A stretch of 64,000 nt of DNA from an uncultured Treponema sp. (lineage in GTDB: Bacteria; Spirochaetota; Spirochaetia; Treponematales; Treponemataceae). Positions within the stretch are counted from its first letter, which is position 1, and every line of letters begins with the position of its first letter. Positions 25,745 to 34,815 of the stretch are shown here, piece by piece. Where the stretch lies: contig CASGBA010000009.1 in NCBI GenBank assembly GCA_949299755.1, forward strand, positions 1 to 64,000, read 5' to 3'. A program made the position numbers and the translations under genes. Under the pieces are notes generated by a model. The model ran no database searches. It was given only the letters and a program-made list of their open reading frames with translations, and was not told where the DNA came from.

Positions 25745-26485
25745 ATGAATATAATTCTTTTTGAAGGGGAACCCTTTTTTCCCCGCGGGGATGAACGCTT
25801 TTCCCACATCACCAAGGTACTGCACAAAGGTGTGGGGGATTCGTTCCAGGCGGGGATTGTGGACGGACCTGCCGGACAGGCTGTAATCAGGGAAATGGAC
25901 AGCAACGGTTTGTTTTTTTCTTTTTCTCCGGAAAATCCGCCGGAGCCCCTTTTCCCGGTGTGGCTTTTGGTTGGATTTCCCCGGCCCATACAGCTCAAGC
26001 GGCTTCTCCGTTCCGTTTCCAGTATGGGGGCCGCCGGAATCCTTCTCACCGGTACGGATTTTGGGGAAAAGTCTTACCGCAGTTCCGGAGTTTTTGAAAG
26101 GGGCACGGTCCGGGCTTCCCTTATAGACGGAGCCATGCAGTCCGGGTTTTCCACGGTGAGCGAAATCCGTTCTTTTGATTCAGTGGCGGAAAGTTTGGAG
26201 TTCGCGGAAGGTCGTTTCCCCCGGGGAAAGCGTATTTTTTTCGATATAGGGCAGGACAGCCTTCCTTTCCGCATGGAAAATTTCGGGGAAATAAACGCCG
26301 GCGCACCCCTTCTTCTGGCTGTGGGCAGCGAGCGGGGATGGTCTGCCCGGGAACGGGATTTGTTCTCCACAAAAGGCTGGGTTGCCAGGCATTTGGGCAA
26401 ACGGATAATGCGCACGGAAACCGCCGTTGTGGCCGGGTTGGCGGTGGCTCTTTCAATGGGCGGATTTTGGGACGGACAGAAATAA
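25745..26485 (+). CDS. rsmE: 16S rRNA (uracil-1498-N3)-methyltransferase RsmE
   Basis: A 246-residue SPOUT-fold RNA methyltransferase. The N-terminal PUA-like part (FSHITKVLHKGVGDSF) and the C-terminal knotted motif (LLAVGSERGWSARERD then GKRIMRTETAVVAGLA) are characteristic. It methylates 16S rRNA in the decoding centre region. AAGGCAG precedes ATG 25745. Confidence 0.94.
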   Translation: MNIILFEGEPFFPRGDERFSHITKVLHKGVGDSFQAGIVDGPAGQAVIREMDSNGLFFSFSPENPPEPLFPVWLLVGFPRPIQLKRLLRSVSSMGAAGILLTGTDFGEKSYRSSGVFERGTVRASLIDGAMQSGFSTVSEIRSFDSVAESLEFAEGRFPRGKRIFFDIGQDSLPFRMENFGEINAGAPLLLAVGSERGWSARERDLFSTKGWVARHLGKRIMRTETAVVAGLAVALSMGGFWDGQK

Positions 26486-26495
26486 TCCGGCTGTT

Positions 26496-26810
26496 TCAGT
26501 TGAATCGTTTTCCGGATGCTTCTATGTCCTTTTCAAGCTCATCCGGGATGTATTTCCTGAAAATATAAATGAAAACGTTGGATGTAATGAATCCGGTTAA
26601 TCCCGCTCCACTGCATATCATCAAACCGGTCATGGGAGGAAAATAAAGGCTTAGAATTTCGACCGTCCCGTATATTACCAGCAGGAGAAGGGTGCATGGA
26701 AAATGGCGTAAAGACATAAGAAGGGCATTTTTTACGTTGTCGAAGATTTTATTGGTGAATTTTGCCTGCACCGGGAAAATGTAAAGACAAATCAAAAGGA
26801 AGGGGAACAT
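26496..26810 (-). pseudogene. 3' fragment of a YesL-like (DUF624) membrane protein gene
   Basis: The 104 residues match only the second half of YesL-type DUF624 proteins of about 200 residues, which accompany sugar ABC transporters: LICLYIFPVQAKFTNKIFDNVKNALLMSLRHFPCTLLLLVIYG and two more hydrophobic segments. The 5' half is missing; upstream of about 26810 the sequence switches to a GH43 fragment on the other strand. I infer a deletion or rearrangement that left a remnant. Confidence 0.7.
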
Positions 26811-26818
26811 CCGTTCCG

Positions 26819-27187
26819 GAATATGACAGGGTTATACTCCGCAAAACTTCTTCCGTCGCCGGACTCAAGGATGCGCCTGAAACTACCCTTTGGCGCCGGC
26901 ATGAAAGCGGTCCCCAGAGTATACATGTTTGGGCTCCCGAAATACGTTATTTGGACGGAGGTTGGTATATTTACTATGTGGCCGGTGACAAGGACAGTGT
27001 ATGGGATATCCGTCCATATATCCTCCGGTGTACCGGTCAGAATCCCATGGAGGATTCCTGGGTGGAAGAGGGAATGACGCAGGCCGCCGATGATGACGAC
27101 TTTCCTTTCCACGCCTTTTCCCTGGATGGTACTGTGTTTGAAAACAAGGGGGAGCGGTATTATGTGTGGGCGGAAAAACCGGAGTAG
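26819..27187 (+). pseudogene. Internal fragment of a GH43 glycosidase gene
   Basis: About 120 residues from the middle of a GH43 arabinofuranosidase/xylosidase-type five-bladed propeller: HVWAPEIRYLDGGWYIYYVAG and AFSLDGTVFENKGERYYVWAEK. Neither the N-terminal catalytic aspartate region nor the C-terminal part is present. The frame stops at TAG 27185 right where homology to an ABC permease begins, so both ends are broken. Confidence 0.75.
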
Positions 27188-27195
27188 GAAAACAG

Positions 27196-27741
27196 GTGTC
27201 CAATCTGTATATTGCCCGGATGGCAAGTCCCGTAAAGCTGGCCACCATGATGATTCCCTTTGCGGTTGTCATGATACCCCAGTACGTGATGTTTTCCAGG
27301 ATGGGTTTGACAAATACTCTGTTACCGCTGATTTTGCCCGGTTTATTCGGAAGTGTCAGCATTGTTTTCTTCCTTCGTCAGAATTTAACGAGTATTCCCG
27401 ATTCGTTGGTGGAGGCTGCGAAAATAGACGGATGCGGATATTTCAAGATGTATTACAGCATTTTTCTTCCGCTGATGAAGGGCGCTCTTATGACCCAGAT
27501 TATTCTATGGTTTATGGGAATCTGGAATGATTATCTTGCCCCTACTATTTTCATCCAAAAGGAAAAATGGTTCACCCTTCAGGTGGTAATCCGCTCATTC
27601 AATTTCTTTTATGCGGTGAATAGCGATTATCCCCTTATTATGGCGGCTTCGGTGCTGGCCATATTGCCAACCCTTCTCCTGTTCTTTTTCTTCCAGAGAT
27701 ACATTATAGAATCCATCGCGGTTTCCGGGGTTAAAGGTTGA
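27196..27741 (+). pseudogene. 3' fragment of a sugar ABC transporter permease (MalG type)
   Basis: About 180 residues of a carbohydrate ABC permease: KLATMMIPFAVVMIPQYVMFSRMGLTNTLLPLILPG and the EAAKIDGCGYFKMYYSIFLPLMKGA loop, which is the EAA motif contacting the ATPase. The first 90 or so residues of a normal MalG-like permease are missing; their place is taken by the GH43 fragment. The 3' end is intact and is followed by a terminator. Confidence 0.78.
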
Positions 27742-27746
27742 ATTCC

Positions 27747-27777
27747 AAGCCGTTGCCGGGAGGTAACGGCTTTTGTT
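27747..27777 (+). terminator. Terminator after permease fragment
   Basis: AAGCCGTT (27747-27754) and AACGGCTT (27765-27772) form the stem, followed by a T-rich tract. Confidence 0.8.
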
Positions 27778-27825
27778 TTTAAGGCAACTCCGGTATTGCA
27801 AACCAGGAGAAAATCGGGCATATTG

Positions 27826-27841
27826 TTTAGATAAATCTAAA
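27826..27841 (+). promoter_or_regulatory. Palindromic operator candidate for the ArsR-type regulator
   Basis: TTTAGATAAATCTAAA is a perfect 7-bp inverted repeat around AA, 33 bp before the regulator's ATG and at the end of a weak TTGCAA...TATTGT promoter. Winged-helix ArsR proteins bind such AT-rich palindromes, so autoregulation is likely. Confidence 0.65.
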
Positions 27842-27874
27842 ATGTTTGGCTTCATTTAATGACAGGGGCGGACT

Positions 27875-28795
27875 ATGCTGCATATAAAAAATTTGGATGA
27901 GGGTCTCGAAGTATTCAAAGCCTTGGGTTCCGAATTAAGGCTGAATATTGTGAAGCTTCTTTTGGAAAACCGGGAAATGAATATGAACGAGTTGGCTTCC
28001 GCACTGGAAATTACCAATGGAGCCCTCACCAGTCATATTAAGAAGCTGGAAGAAAGCGGCGTAATCAAGGTTTTGTCAAAGCATGACGGTCACGGAAACC
28101 AGAAATTCTGCCGGGTTGCCGTGGATAAAATTTTAGTTGAAATAGAGAACGACGGTATAGAAAACGAAAGCAACATATATGACACTGAAGTTAAAATAGG
28201 CCATTATTCGGATTACAATATTTACCCCACCTGCGGGCTTGCCACAGACCAGGCTCTTGTGGGTGAAGTGGATGATCCCCGGTACTTTGCCCATCCGGAC
28301 AGGATAAAGGCGAGGGTACTTTGGTTTACAAAAGGATACATTGAATATATCATTCCCAACCTGCTGCCCAACGCCACAAGAATCGACCAGATCACCATGT
28401 CCTTTGAGATTTCCTCCGAAGCTCCCGGCGTCAACAACGACTGGCCTTCCGATATATCATTTTTCCTTAATGATGTGAAAATCGGGACATGGACAAGCCC
28501 CGGGGATTTCGGGGATGTGCAGGGGGTGTTTACCCCGGACTGGTGGTTCCCCAACTGGAACCAGTACGGCTTGTTGAAAATGATAGTTATCAATAAAAAA
28601 GGAACTTTTATTGACGGTCTTAAAATATCCGATGTGGATATCAGACAATTCAACCTTGATTACAAAAGTACCATCCGCTTTAAATTCCAGGTTGAAGAGG
28701 ATGCGAAAAATGTGGGAGGTCTGACAATTTTCGGCAGCGGTTTCGGAAATTACAACCAGGATATCCGGGTAAGGATAGCGTACAGTCCCATGTGA
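27875..28795 (+). CDS. ArsR-type winged-helix regulator with C-terminal ligand domain
   Basis: A 306-residue protein with an N-terminal winged helix (about 8-85, FKALGSELRLNIVKLLLENREMNMNELASALEITNGALTSHIKKLEESGVI) and a large C-terminal beta-rich domain that may be carbohydrate-binding (FEISSEAPGVNNDWPSDISFFLNDVKIGTWTSPGDF). I recall this architecture next to arabinan and xylan genes in Firmicutes. The gene is intact, unlike its neighbours, and its stop overlaps the region just before the GH43 arabinanase gene, so the two form an operon. It probably senses an arabino-oligosaccharide. Confidence 0.85.
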   Translation: MLHIKNLDEGLEVFKALGSELRLNIVKLLLENREMNMNELASALEITNGALTSHIKKLEESGVIKVLSKHDGHGNQKFCRVAVDKILVEIENDGIENESNIYDTEVKIGHYSDYNIYPTCGLATDQALVGEVDDPRYFAHPDRIKARVLWFTKGYIEYIIPNLLPNATRIDQITMSFEISSEAPGVNNDWPSDISFFLNDVKIGTWTSPGDFGDVQGVFTPDWWFPNWNQYGLLKMIVINKKGTFIDGLKISDVDIRQFNLDYKSTIRFKFQVEEDAKNVGGLTIFGSGFGNYNQDIRVRIAYSPM

Positions 28796-28809
28796 AAGAG
28801 GCGGATAAA

Positions 28810-30294
28810 ATGAAGATGAAAATCAGGAAAAACGGTTTAAGGAGTTTAGAGGTGGGTTTGATGGTGTTTTCAGTTTTAAGTATGGCTGCGTGCGGGAACC
28901 AGGATAAGCTTAAACCGGATCATCCTGTTGAATACAGCTTTTCCGAAGTGTCCGTGCATGACCCTGCCATAGTGAAAGGGGATGACGGTTATTATTATAT
29001 ATTCGGCTCCCACCTCGCTGTGGCGAAAACAAATGACCTGATGAATTGGACATATGTGAATCAGGGTGTTAAAAACAAAAATGAAGTTATCCCTGATGTT
29101 TATCTGGTTATGAGGGACGCTTTTGAATGGTCCCGGAGCAATACATTCTGGGCTCCCGATGTGGCGAAACTTAACGACGGCAGATACCATATGTATTACT
29201 GCAACTGCAAGGGCGATGAGCCTTTGTCCTGTCTGGGGACTGCTGTTTCCGCCTCTGTGGCCGGCCCGTATAAAAATGAGGGGATTATGCTGCGCTCTGG
29301 GATGGATGCTTCCGAAATGGATGAGGACGGGAATCTTTACCAGTCAACCGGCGACCCCAATACAGTGGATCCGAACGTGTTTTATGACAAGGACGGAAAA
29401 CTCTGGATGGTTTACGGTTCCTATTCCGGCGGGATTTTCATCAAAGAAATGAATCCGGAGACGGGACTTCCCCTTTCGGCCGGTTACGGTAAAAAGTTGT
29501 TGGGTGGGAACCATTTAAGAATAGAAGGCCCTTATATCATTTACAATGAGGATACCGGATATTATTACCTGTTTTTGTCATTCGGCGGTCTTGATTCCGA
29601 TGGCGGCTACAATATAAGGGTTTGCCGTTCGGAAAATCCCGACGGTCCCTATTTTGATTCCATGGGTCATGAAATGACGGAATGTAAAGGGCCTGCCGGT
29701 TCTTTTTTCAGCGATACGACCGCCCGTCTTTACGGCACTAAGTTGATGGGCGGTTATAAATTCCTTTGGAAAAAAGGGGAGGAAGGGGAATTCCGGATAG
29801 GGTACCTGTCTCCCGGCCATAATTCCTGTCTTTATCAAAAGGAGACAGGCAAATATTTTATTGTTTACCACACAAGATTTGAAAGCAAAGGAGAAGACCA
29901 TCAGGTGCGTGTACACCAGATGTTTTTCAATGATGAGGGATAGCCTGTCATAAGTCCCTACCGTTATGCGGGGGAAACCGTAGTGGAATATGTTTCCGGG
30001 GATGTGCCGGGAATTTACAAATTCATCAACCACGGACGGGACATTTACGGCGGAATGATTGAGTCGGTGGAAATCGAATTGAAGAAAGACGGTTCTATCC
30101 GTGGTCCGGTGCGGGGAACATGGAAACTGGAGGAAGGATATAAGGCCGTCATGGAAATTGACGGGGATATTTATAACGGCTTGTTTTTGAAACAATGGGA
30201 CGAAGACGGAAAAAAGAATGTCATGACATTCTCTGTTTTGTGCGGTAAAACAGGTGTTTCAGTCTGGGGAAGCGGTTTGTCCGCCATGGAATGA
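28810..30294 (+). pseudogene. GH43 endo-arabinanase lipoprotein gene with an in-frame stop
   Basis: The frame encodes a lipoprotein (lipobox SMAAC near residue 26) with a GH43 propeller: catalytic aspartate in SVHDPAIVK, FWAPDVAKL, DPNVFYDKDGKLWMVYGS, and the general-acid glutamate in RIEGPYIIY. It resembles endo-1,5-alpha-arabinanases. Translation stops at TAG 29941-29943, but the same frame continues with PVISPYRYAGE and 110 more homologous residues to 30294. Homologues have tryptophan there (EDGWPV), so TGG to TAG is the simplest cause. The truncated protein keeps the catalytic residues but loses the C-terminal domain. ATG 28810 is chosen over GTG 28792. Confidence 0.85.
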
Positions 30295-30421
30295 TGGAGG
30301 GCTCCTTTTTTCCGGACAGTGCCTGCCGGATAACCGGTGTCAGTAAGAAGGATTTTCCAAGCCGGTAGCGCTGAGAGGCATTCTCTGAAACTGAAAAACC
30401 GGGAAAAGATATATGCCCGGG

Positions 30422-33180
30422 TTAAGGGTTTGGAGGGTTATCAACTTTAACGTAGTTTGGGGTATAAGTTCCACTTCCGCCGGTTTGGAAGTAAACATCA
30501 ACGTTACTGCTACCTGCTATGTTTCCTGTGATAGATGCGGTTGTGTTGGGATCAGTGGAACCGGTGAAATTACAACTCGAACCAATATAAACTCCACCTG
30601 CACCACTATTGGCTTTATTTCTGGTAATTGTACCACCATTCATATTCATAGTAGCACTGATAACAAGATACACGCCGCCAGAAGTCCCTTCTCCTGTATT
30701 GTCAGAAATTTCTCCTCCGGACATTTCAAATTTCGCACTCGGTCCGCTAACATACACACCGCTACCATATGTATGCCCCCGGTATTACCCTTGATAGAAC
30801 CGCCGGTCATTATCAGCTTGCCGTCGGTCACAGATACGCCCCCTCCAGCTCTGTTGTTTTGTATGTAGGCATTGTCCTCTATAGTCGCAGTTCCGCCGGC
30901 AGATACTTTTATTAGCGGTTTGTCGGCTCCCTCCTTTTCCGGGGGCTTAGCGGTTGGGTCTCCAGACACGTTAACCACACCGGCACCGCCGCCCAGGGTC
31001 AGGCTGCCGCCCTCTTGCACATCAAAGACGGTGGTGTCGCCGTCGGCGTTAATGTCTACAACTTTGCCGTTGCCCGGTTTAATGGCAACGTCCGCACCGT
31101 CGGGAACGGACACCGTGCTGCCAATATCGATATCCATGTCGCCGGATATTTCCACCTTGTATCCTCCGTCAGCGGAGTTATTCACCAAATCCTGCAAGCC
31201 GCCATTGTCAGCGGGAGGCGTCGTCACAGTAACAGTATCGCCGGACAGGGTTCCGTTTATGTATTTTAAAATGCCGTTCATTCCTTCCAGTCCTATCCAC
31301 CAGACACCGGCTGGCGGGTTGTCCAGGGCGAATTTACCGCAGATATCCTTGCTGCCGGCATTTTCCAAAAGCACTGCGTTTTCCTGATAATAACCGTTGA
31401 GAAGGTTGAGCTGCACGTTTAAAAGGGCAAATGCATTCAATCCCTTTACATTGATGTGTGCATCTTGTTCCAGTGTGATGGTGCAGTTGGTAATTGTGGG
31501 ATTTTCCGTTATGGCGAAAGTTTTTGCGGAGTAGATTTCCTTTTTGTTGCCTTGTCCCTGGATGGTTCCACCGTTCATGGTGAAAGTGCCGCCGGTACTT
31601 ACATACACGCCGCCGCCGAGGGAGGCTGTGCTCCCGGTTATTTTGCTGCCGCTTTCCATGGTGACATTTCCGCCATCTGTTATGTACACCGCACCGCCGG
31701 TGTTATTGTCATTAATTCCGGTGAGGGTTATGTTTTCCCCAGGGTAAGCTCGCCGCCGGTACCTATTGTGAACACACGGCCGGTATTGTTTTTCAGCGTT
31801 GCGCCGGCGGCGCTGCCCCTCACCGTGAGTGTCGTTACAGAACCGGTGGTACCGTTTAATGTACTGATTATCACCTCTTCAGTTGCAACGGTTCCCGTGA
31901 CAACTATTTCGCCTTCAGTAAATTTTGCATCACCAAGCAACTGTACGGCTTGCTGCAGTGTAGCCACTGGCTTAGTCTCTGTTCCCGGATTGCTGTCATC
32001 TCCGCTCGCGCTGACATAAACGGCGGCAGCCTTTACTGTGTATGTGAATGTCACTTCTTCGGAATTGGCCGCTCCGGTCATTTTAGCCACGGCACTTAAA
32101 GTATAGGTTCCGGGATCATTGAAAGTCACCGTAACATCGGGGTTTCCCGTATGAATGTTAACATTAGATGAATCACCATCGGTCACACGAACATCCAGGG
32201 TACGATTGACTCCGCTGGAGGCGGGATGCCGGATTGTTACGGAGTCTCCTACTTGTAAAATACTGCCCGACGGCGGATTAGATGTCGGGAGCTCCAGTTT
32301 GGATGCAGTCGCCCCGGCTTCTACCGATGTGGAAAGCCCGTAGCTGTCATATGTGGTCACGGTAAAGGAGACCGTGTCTCCCGACAGCGGGATTCCTGTG
32401 TCTATCCCCACAAAACGGTTGATTTCATCACCGATGAAATCTGCGGCTCCGTTGACTACCGGTTGCCAGTCTGCACTTTTGGTTGTGTGAATGGTTCCGG
32501 TTCCGCTGATGGTTCCATTTTGCATATCCACCGTGTAGGTGCGGTTGAAAGAGTTTCCGTCCACCGAAATGGTTTCTATGTCCCCGTTTGCCTTTGTAGC
32601 GTCAGGCATGTTGAAGCAGAGTATATAGGTTTCTGGGCTTGAACCGCTCCGCAGGACCACAGGGCTTTTTACCCCGTCCGGCGCCGAGTTCGCCCGCAAG
32701 GGGACGCTGTAGCTTCCGAAGTCCCTGCCGGAGTTGGGTTCCGTTATGCTCACCGTGGGGCTTATCTCCGTTCCGGTGCTGTCCAGGGGCTGAAGGTAAG
32801 AATCATTCAGGGTGAGACGCAGGACAGTCCTGTCCGACGCGTCCTGCTCTATGCTGTAATCCGAGCCTTGGTTGGGGCCGGGGGATGATGCGAAGGTTGC
32901 GGAGGGGGTCAGCACGTAGTTCTGGGGGTTTATGACGTAATAGGTTATCACCCGGTCGCCTCCGGAGGGCAGGTTGGTCATGCGCCGGTTGCCGGGTAGG
33001 AGCCGTCGAAGCGGTGCTCCATTATTTGGGCCACATTCGTCCACTCGTCCAGGAAGTCCTGGAGGGGCTTGTTGAACAGGTCGCAGGAAAGGAAGGTCAG
33101 GGCGCACAGGAAGAGCGCCGCAACCTTCGTCACGGGGCGGAAAGCCGGGATTTAAGGGGTTTACGGACGGGGCGCTGCAT
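30422..33180 (-). pseudogene. Surface lipoprotein gene A (Pmp-like repeats), frameshifted
   Basis: The gene is a paralogue of the intact lipoprotein at 34816-38778. Joining frames restores a lipoprotein signal (ALFLCALTFLSCDLFNKPL), an N-terminal Ig-like/IPT-like region (TNLPSGGDRVITYYVINPQNYVL), and a right-handed beta-helix of GGGVYVSTGGTFTMNGGTI-type repeats. Frameshifts are visible near 33150 (a CCC to CC loss after CGGCTTT), near 32985, at about 31738 (GGGG where the paralogue has one more G) and near 30775. They are mostly single-base homopolymer changes, so slippage, decay or sequencing error are all possible. It has no lectin-like domain. Confidence 0.78.
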
Positions 33181-33279
33181 GGTTTATACCCTCCCCCGTG
33201 ATACCTGGAAGCCGGCCGGGAATTCTGGTTTACGGGTCACCAATATTTTTCCTGCCATATTTCTACACCAGTATGTATT

Positions 33280-33309
33280 ATTATACACCATCAATATACA
33301 TTTTTTCAA
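33280..33309 (-). promoter_or_regulatory. Promoter of lipoprotein gene A
   Basis: Minus strand TTGAAA (33309-33304), 18-bp spacer, TATAAT (33285-33280). The surrounding 230 bp is homologous to the upstream region of the 1320-residue lipoprotein gene. Confidence 0.65.
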
Positions 33310-33407
33310 AAAAAGTATATCGGTTTTGCAATGGCTCCGCCAGGTGCCGGCAACAGGGTATGAAAAAAGTTTCAATGCGTTTCCCGGAGTTGCCGGCGGG
33401 CACTTCC

Positions 33408-34034
33408 CTAAGGTTCTTGGTATATTTTATCAACCGTACCGCCGGTTTTGTTAAAATAACAGTTTTGACTTACGTACACATCTTCACCGTTGATGGTTGC
33501 GGTGTTCTCGCTTATGGTTCCGTCATTCATGGTGACAGTGCCAAAGTTCATCACGTATACCCCGCCACCTAAATCCGCTCTATTGGCAGCATTTGCTTCT
33601 GTACCACCGATGGTTCCGCCGTTCATGGTGAAGCCGCCACTGCTGCTACTTACGCACACGCCGCCACCTCCATTACTGCTGTTGCCTCTTATGGCCGCAG
33701 TGCCGCTCATTTCGAAAGTCCCGTTCATCACGAACACACCGCCGCCATTGTCAGCGGTGTTTGCGCTTCCCGCATCGGTTCCGCCGATGGTTCCGCCTGT
33801 CATGGTGAACTCGCCGCCGGTACTTACAAACACCCCGCCACCACTGTCGGTTGCGGTGTTTCTGCTTATGGAACCATCGCTCATAGTGAAAACGCCTTTA
33901 TAAACACACACACCGCCACCGGATTCGGAAGAGTTGGCACTTGCCCCATCGGATCCACCGATGGTTCCGCCTTCCATAGTAAACTTGCCAGTCTCATAAA
34001 CGTACACACCTCCACCACCACTGGGTGGGCTGCC
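33408..34034 (-). pseudogene. 3' remnant of a Pmp-like surface lipoprotein (gene B)
   Basis: About 200 residues of beta-helix repeats (GGGVCVYKGVFTMSDGSISRNTATDSGGGVFV and similar) ending at a normal stop. There is no signal peptide, lipobox or N-terminal region. Its 5' end is joined at about 34034 to the truncated HRDC protein, in a different frame. The remnant is therefore the tail of a lipoprotein gene whose start was removed, probably by the same deletion that removed the downstream part of the retroelement. Confidence 0.75.
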
Positions 34035-34415
34035 CGACCCCCTGAATTGCAGCTAATTTTCCCAAATTATCTGGTTTTTGCTTTACGATTTGAGAAAGCT
34101 GTTCGTCAGTAAAAATTACAAATGGAGGGACACCTTCTTTTACAGCAAGTTCTTTTCGCTTTTCTCGTAACTTTGAGAAAACTGCAAACTCCTCGGTAGT
34201 AAGGACTTTCATATAGTCAACCTTACCACCCCCCCCCCTTGTCAGCCCCATCTTGAGACTGTAAATATTCTATATAAGACACACCAGGCTGGTGTATCAC
34301 CACCTGAAAATTCCGTTCTTACGCTAATAATTCTATGGGAATTTAAAAAAGAATTAAGCGTATCTTCCGTCTTTTCACTGCCACTGGCCGGCAACATAAA
34401 ACTTTTATACTGCAT
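34035..34415 (-). pseudogene. HRDC-domain DGR accessory protein, frameshifted and truncated
   Basis: Two frames encode one small protein. The N-terminal part (MQYKSFMLPASGSEKTEDTLNSFLNSHRIISVRTEF...TPAWC) is a beta-rich domain; the C-terminal part (KVDYMKVLTTEEFAVFSKLREKRKELAVKEGVPPFVIFTDEQLSQIVKQKPDNLGKLAAIQGVG) is an HRDC helical domain cut off after GVG. I recall proteins of this layout beside reverse transcriptases in some diversity-generating retroelements. The frames are separated by a probable extra T near 34287 and by a G10 tract (34229-34238); G9 would restore the second shift. ATG 34415 is chosen because homologues begin close to it and AAGG precedes it. Confidence 0.72.
34229..34238 (-). 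repeat. G10 homopolymer inside the accessory gene
   Basis: Ten consecutive C residues on the plus strand, G10 in the coding strand. With nine G residues the reading frame joins ADKGGGG to KVDYMKV. It is a candidate slippage site. Confidence 0.85.
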
Positions 34416-34575
34416 TTTTTCAACCTTAAAAAACATGGTGAAACCTTCACATAATTTCTCATGTTACCAATACCACCATGCAATAGTATTTTTGCAAATA
34501 CATCTAAAAAATGTACTTACACGATATTTTCCGGTTTACCCTATATGGTTTTTATGTTTTATAATCAAGAGCAAG

Positions 34576-34688
34576 CTGCGCAGAGCGGACGAGGCGGAAG
34601 CCGTTGTTGTTGTTCCGGTTCGAGACGGTACAGTTTGAGGCGTTGTTGTTCCAACTGCCGCCACGTTTTACCCGGTTACTGCCGGTAA
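34576..34688 (-). repeat. DGR template repeat (TR)
   Basis: This 113-bp non-coding segment nearly copies the 3' end of the 1320-residue lipoprotein gene. Read on the minus strand its codons would give GSNRVKRGGSWNNNASNCTVSNRNNNNGFRLVRSAQ, where variable positions are AAC or AAA. Compared with the VR, substitutions fall on template adenines at 7 of 8 aligned differences; the exception is one G to A at the edge. The adenine-rich codons and the identical 3' block CGCCTCGTCCGCTCTGCGCAG (after which TR and VR diverge) match the TR of a diversity-generating retroelement. The run of variable codons is 24 nt shorter than in the VR. Confidence 0.82.
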
Positions 34689-34729
34689 ACAAGTCCGCTT
34701 TTATTATGCTGGAAAATACCGTATTTAAA

Positions 34730-34802
34730 CGGAAAATCCTTTTTACGGCAGTGGCCCCGGGCTTACGCACCGGTGCCTACCCTGCCGTATCAGGATTTTC
34801 CG
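34730..34802 (-). repeat. Composite inverted repeat just after the VR
   Basis: Outer arms CGGAAAATCCT (34730-34740) and AGGATTTTCCG (34792-34802) are perfect 11-bp complements. Inner arms ACGGCAG (34745-34751) and CTGCCGT (34782-34788) pair too, and the centre holds the palindrome GCACCGGTGC (34767-34776). It lies 17 bp beyond the VR. In phage BPP-1 a hairpin downstream of VR promotes retrohoming; a transcription terminator is the alternative. Confidence 0.75.
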
Positions 34803-34815
34803 GGAAACCATAGGG

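Noticed and set aside
28810-30294. TAG as a sense codon or selenocysteine-like recoding
   Set aside because: Only one in-frame stop is involved, other genes end normally at TAG, and no recoding element is visible.
34552-34770. 72-residue frame spanning the TR as a protein-coding gene
   Set aside because: The start has no support and the sequence is a copy of the lipoprotein's 3' end with AAC at variable sites; it is better explained as a template repeat.
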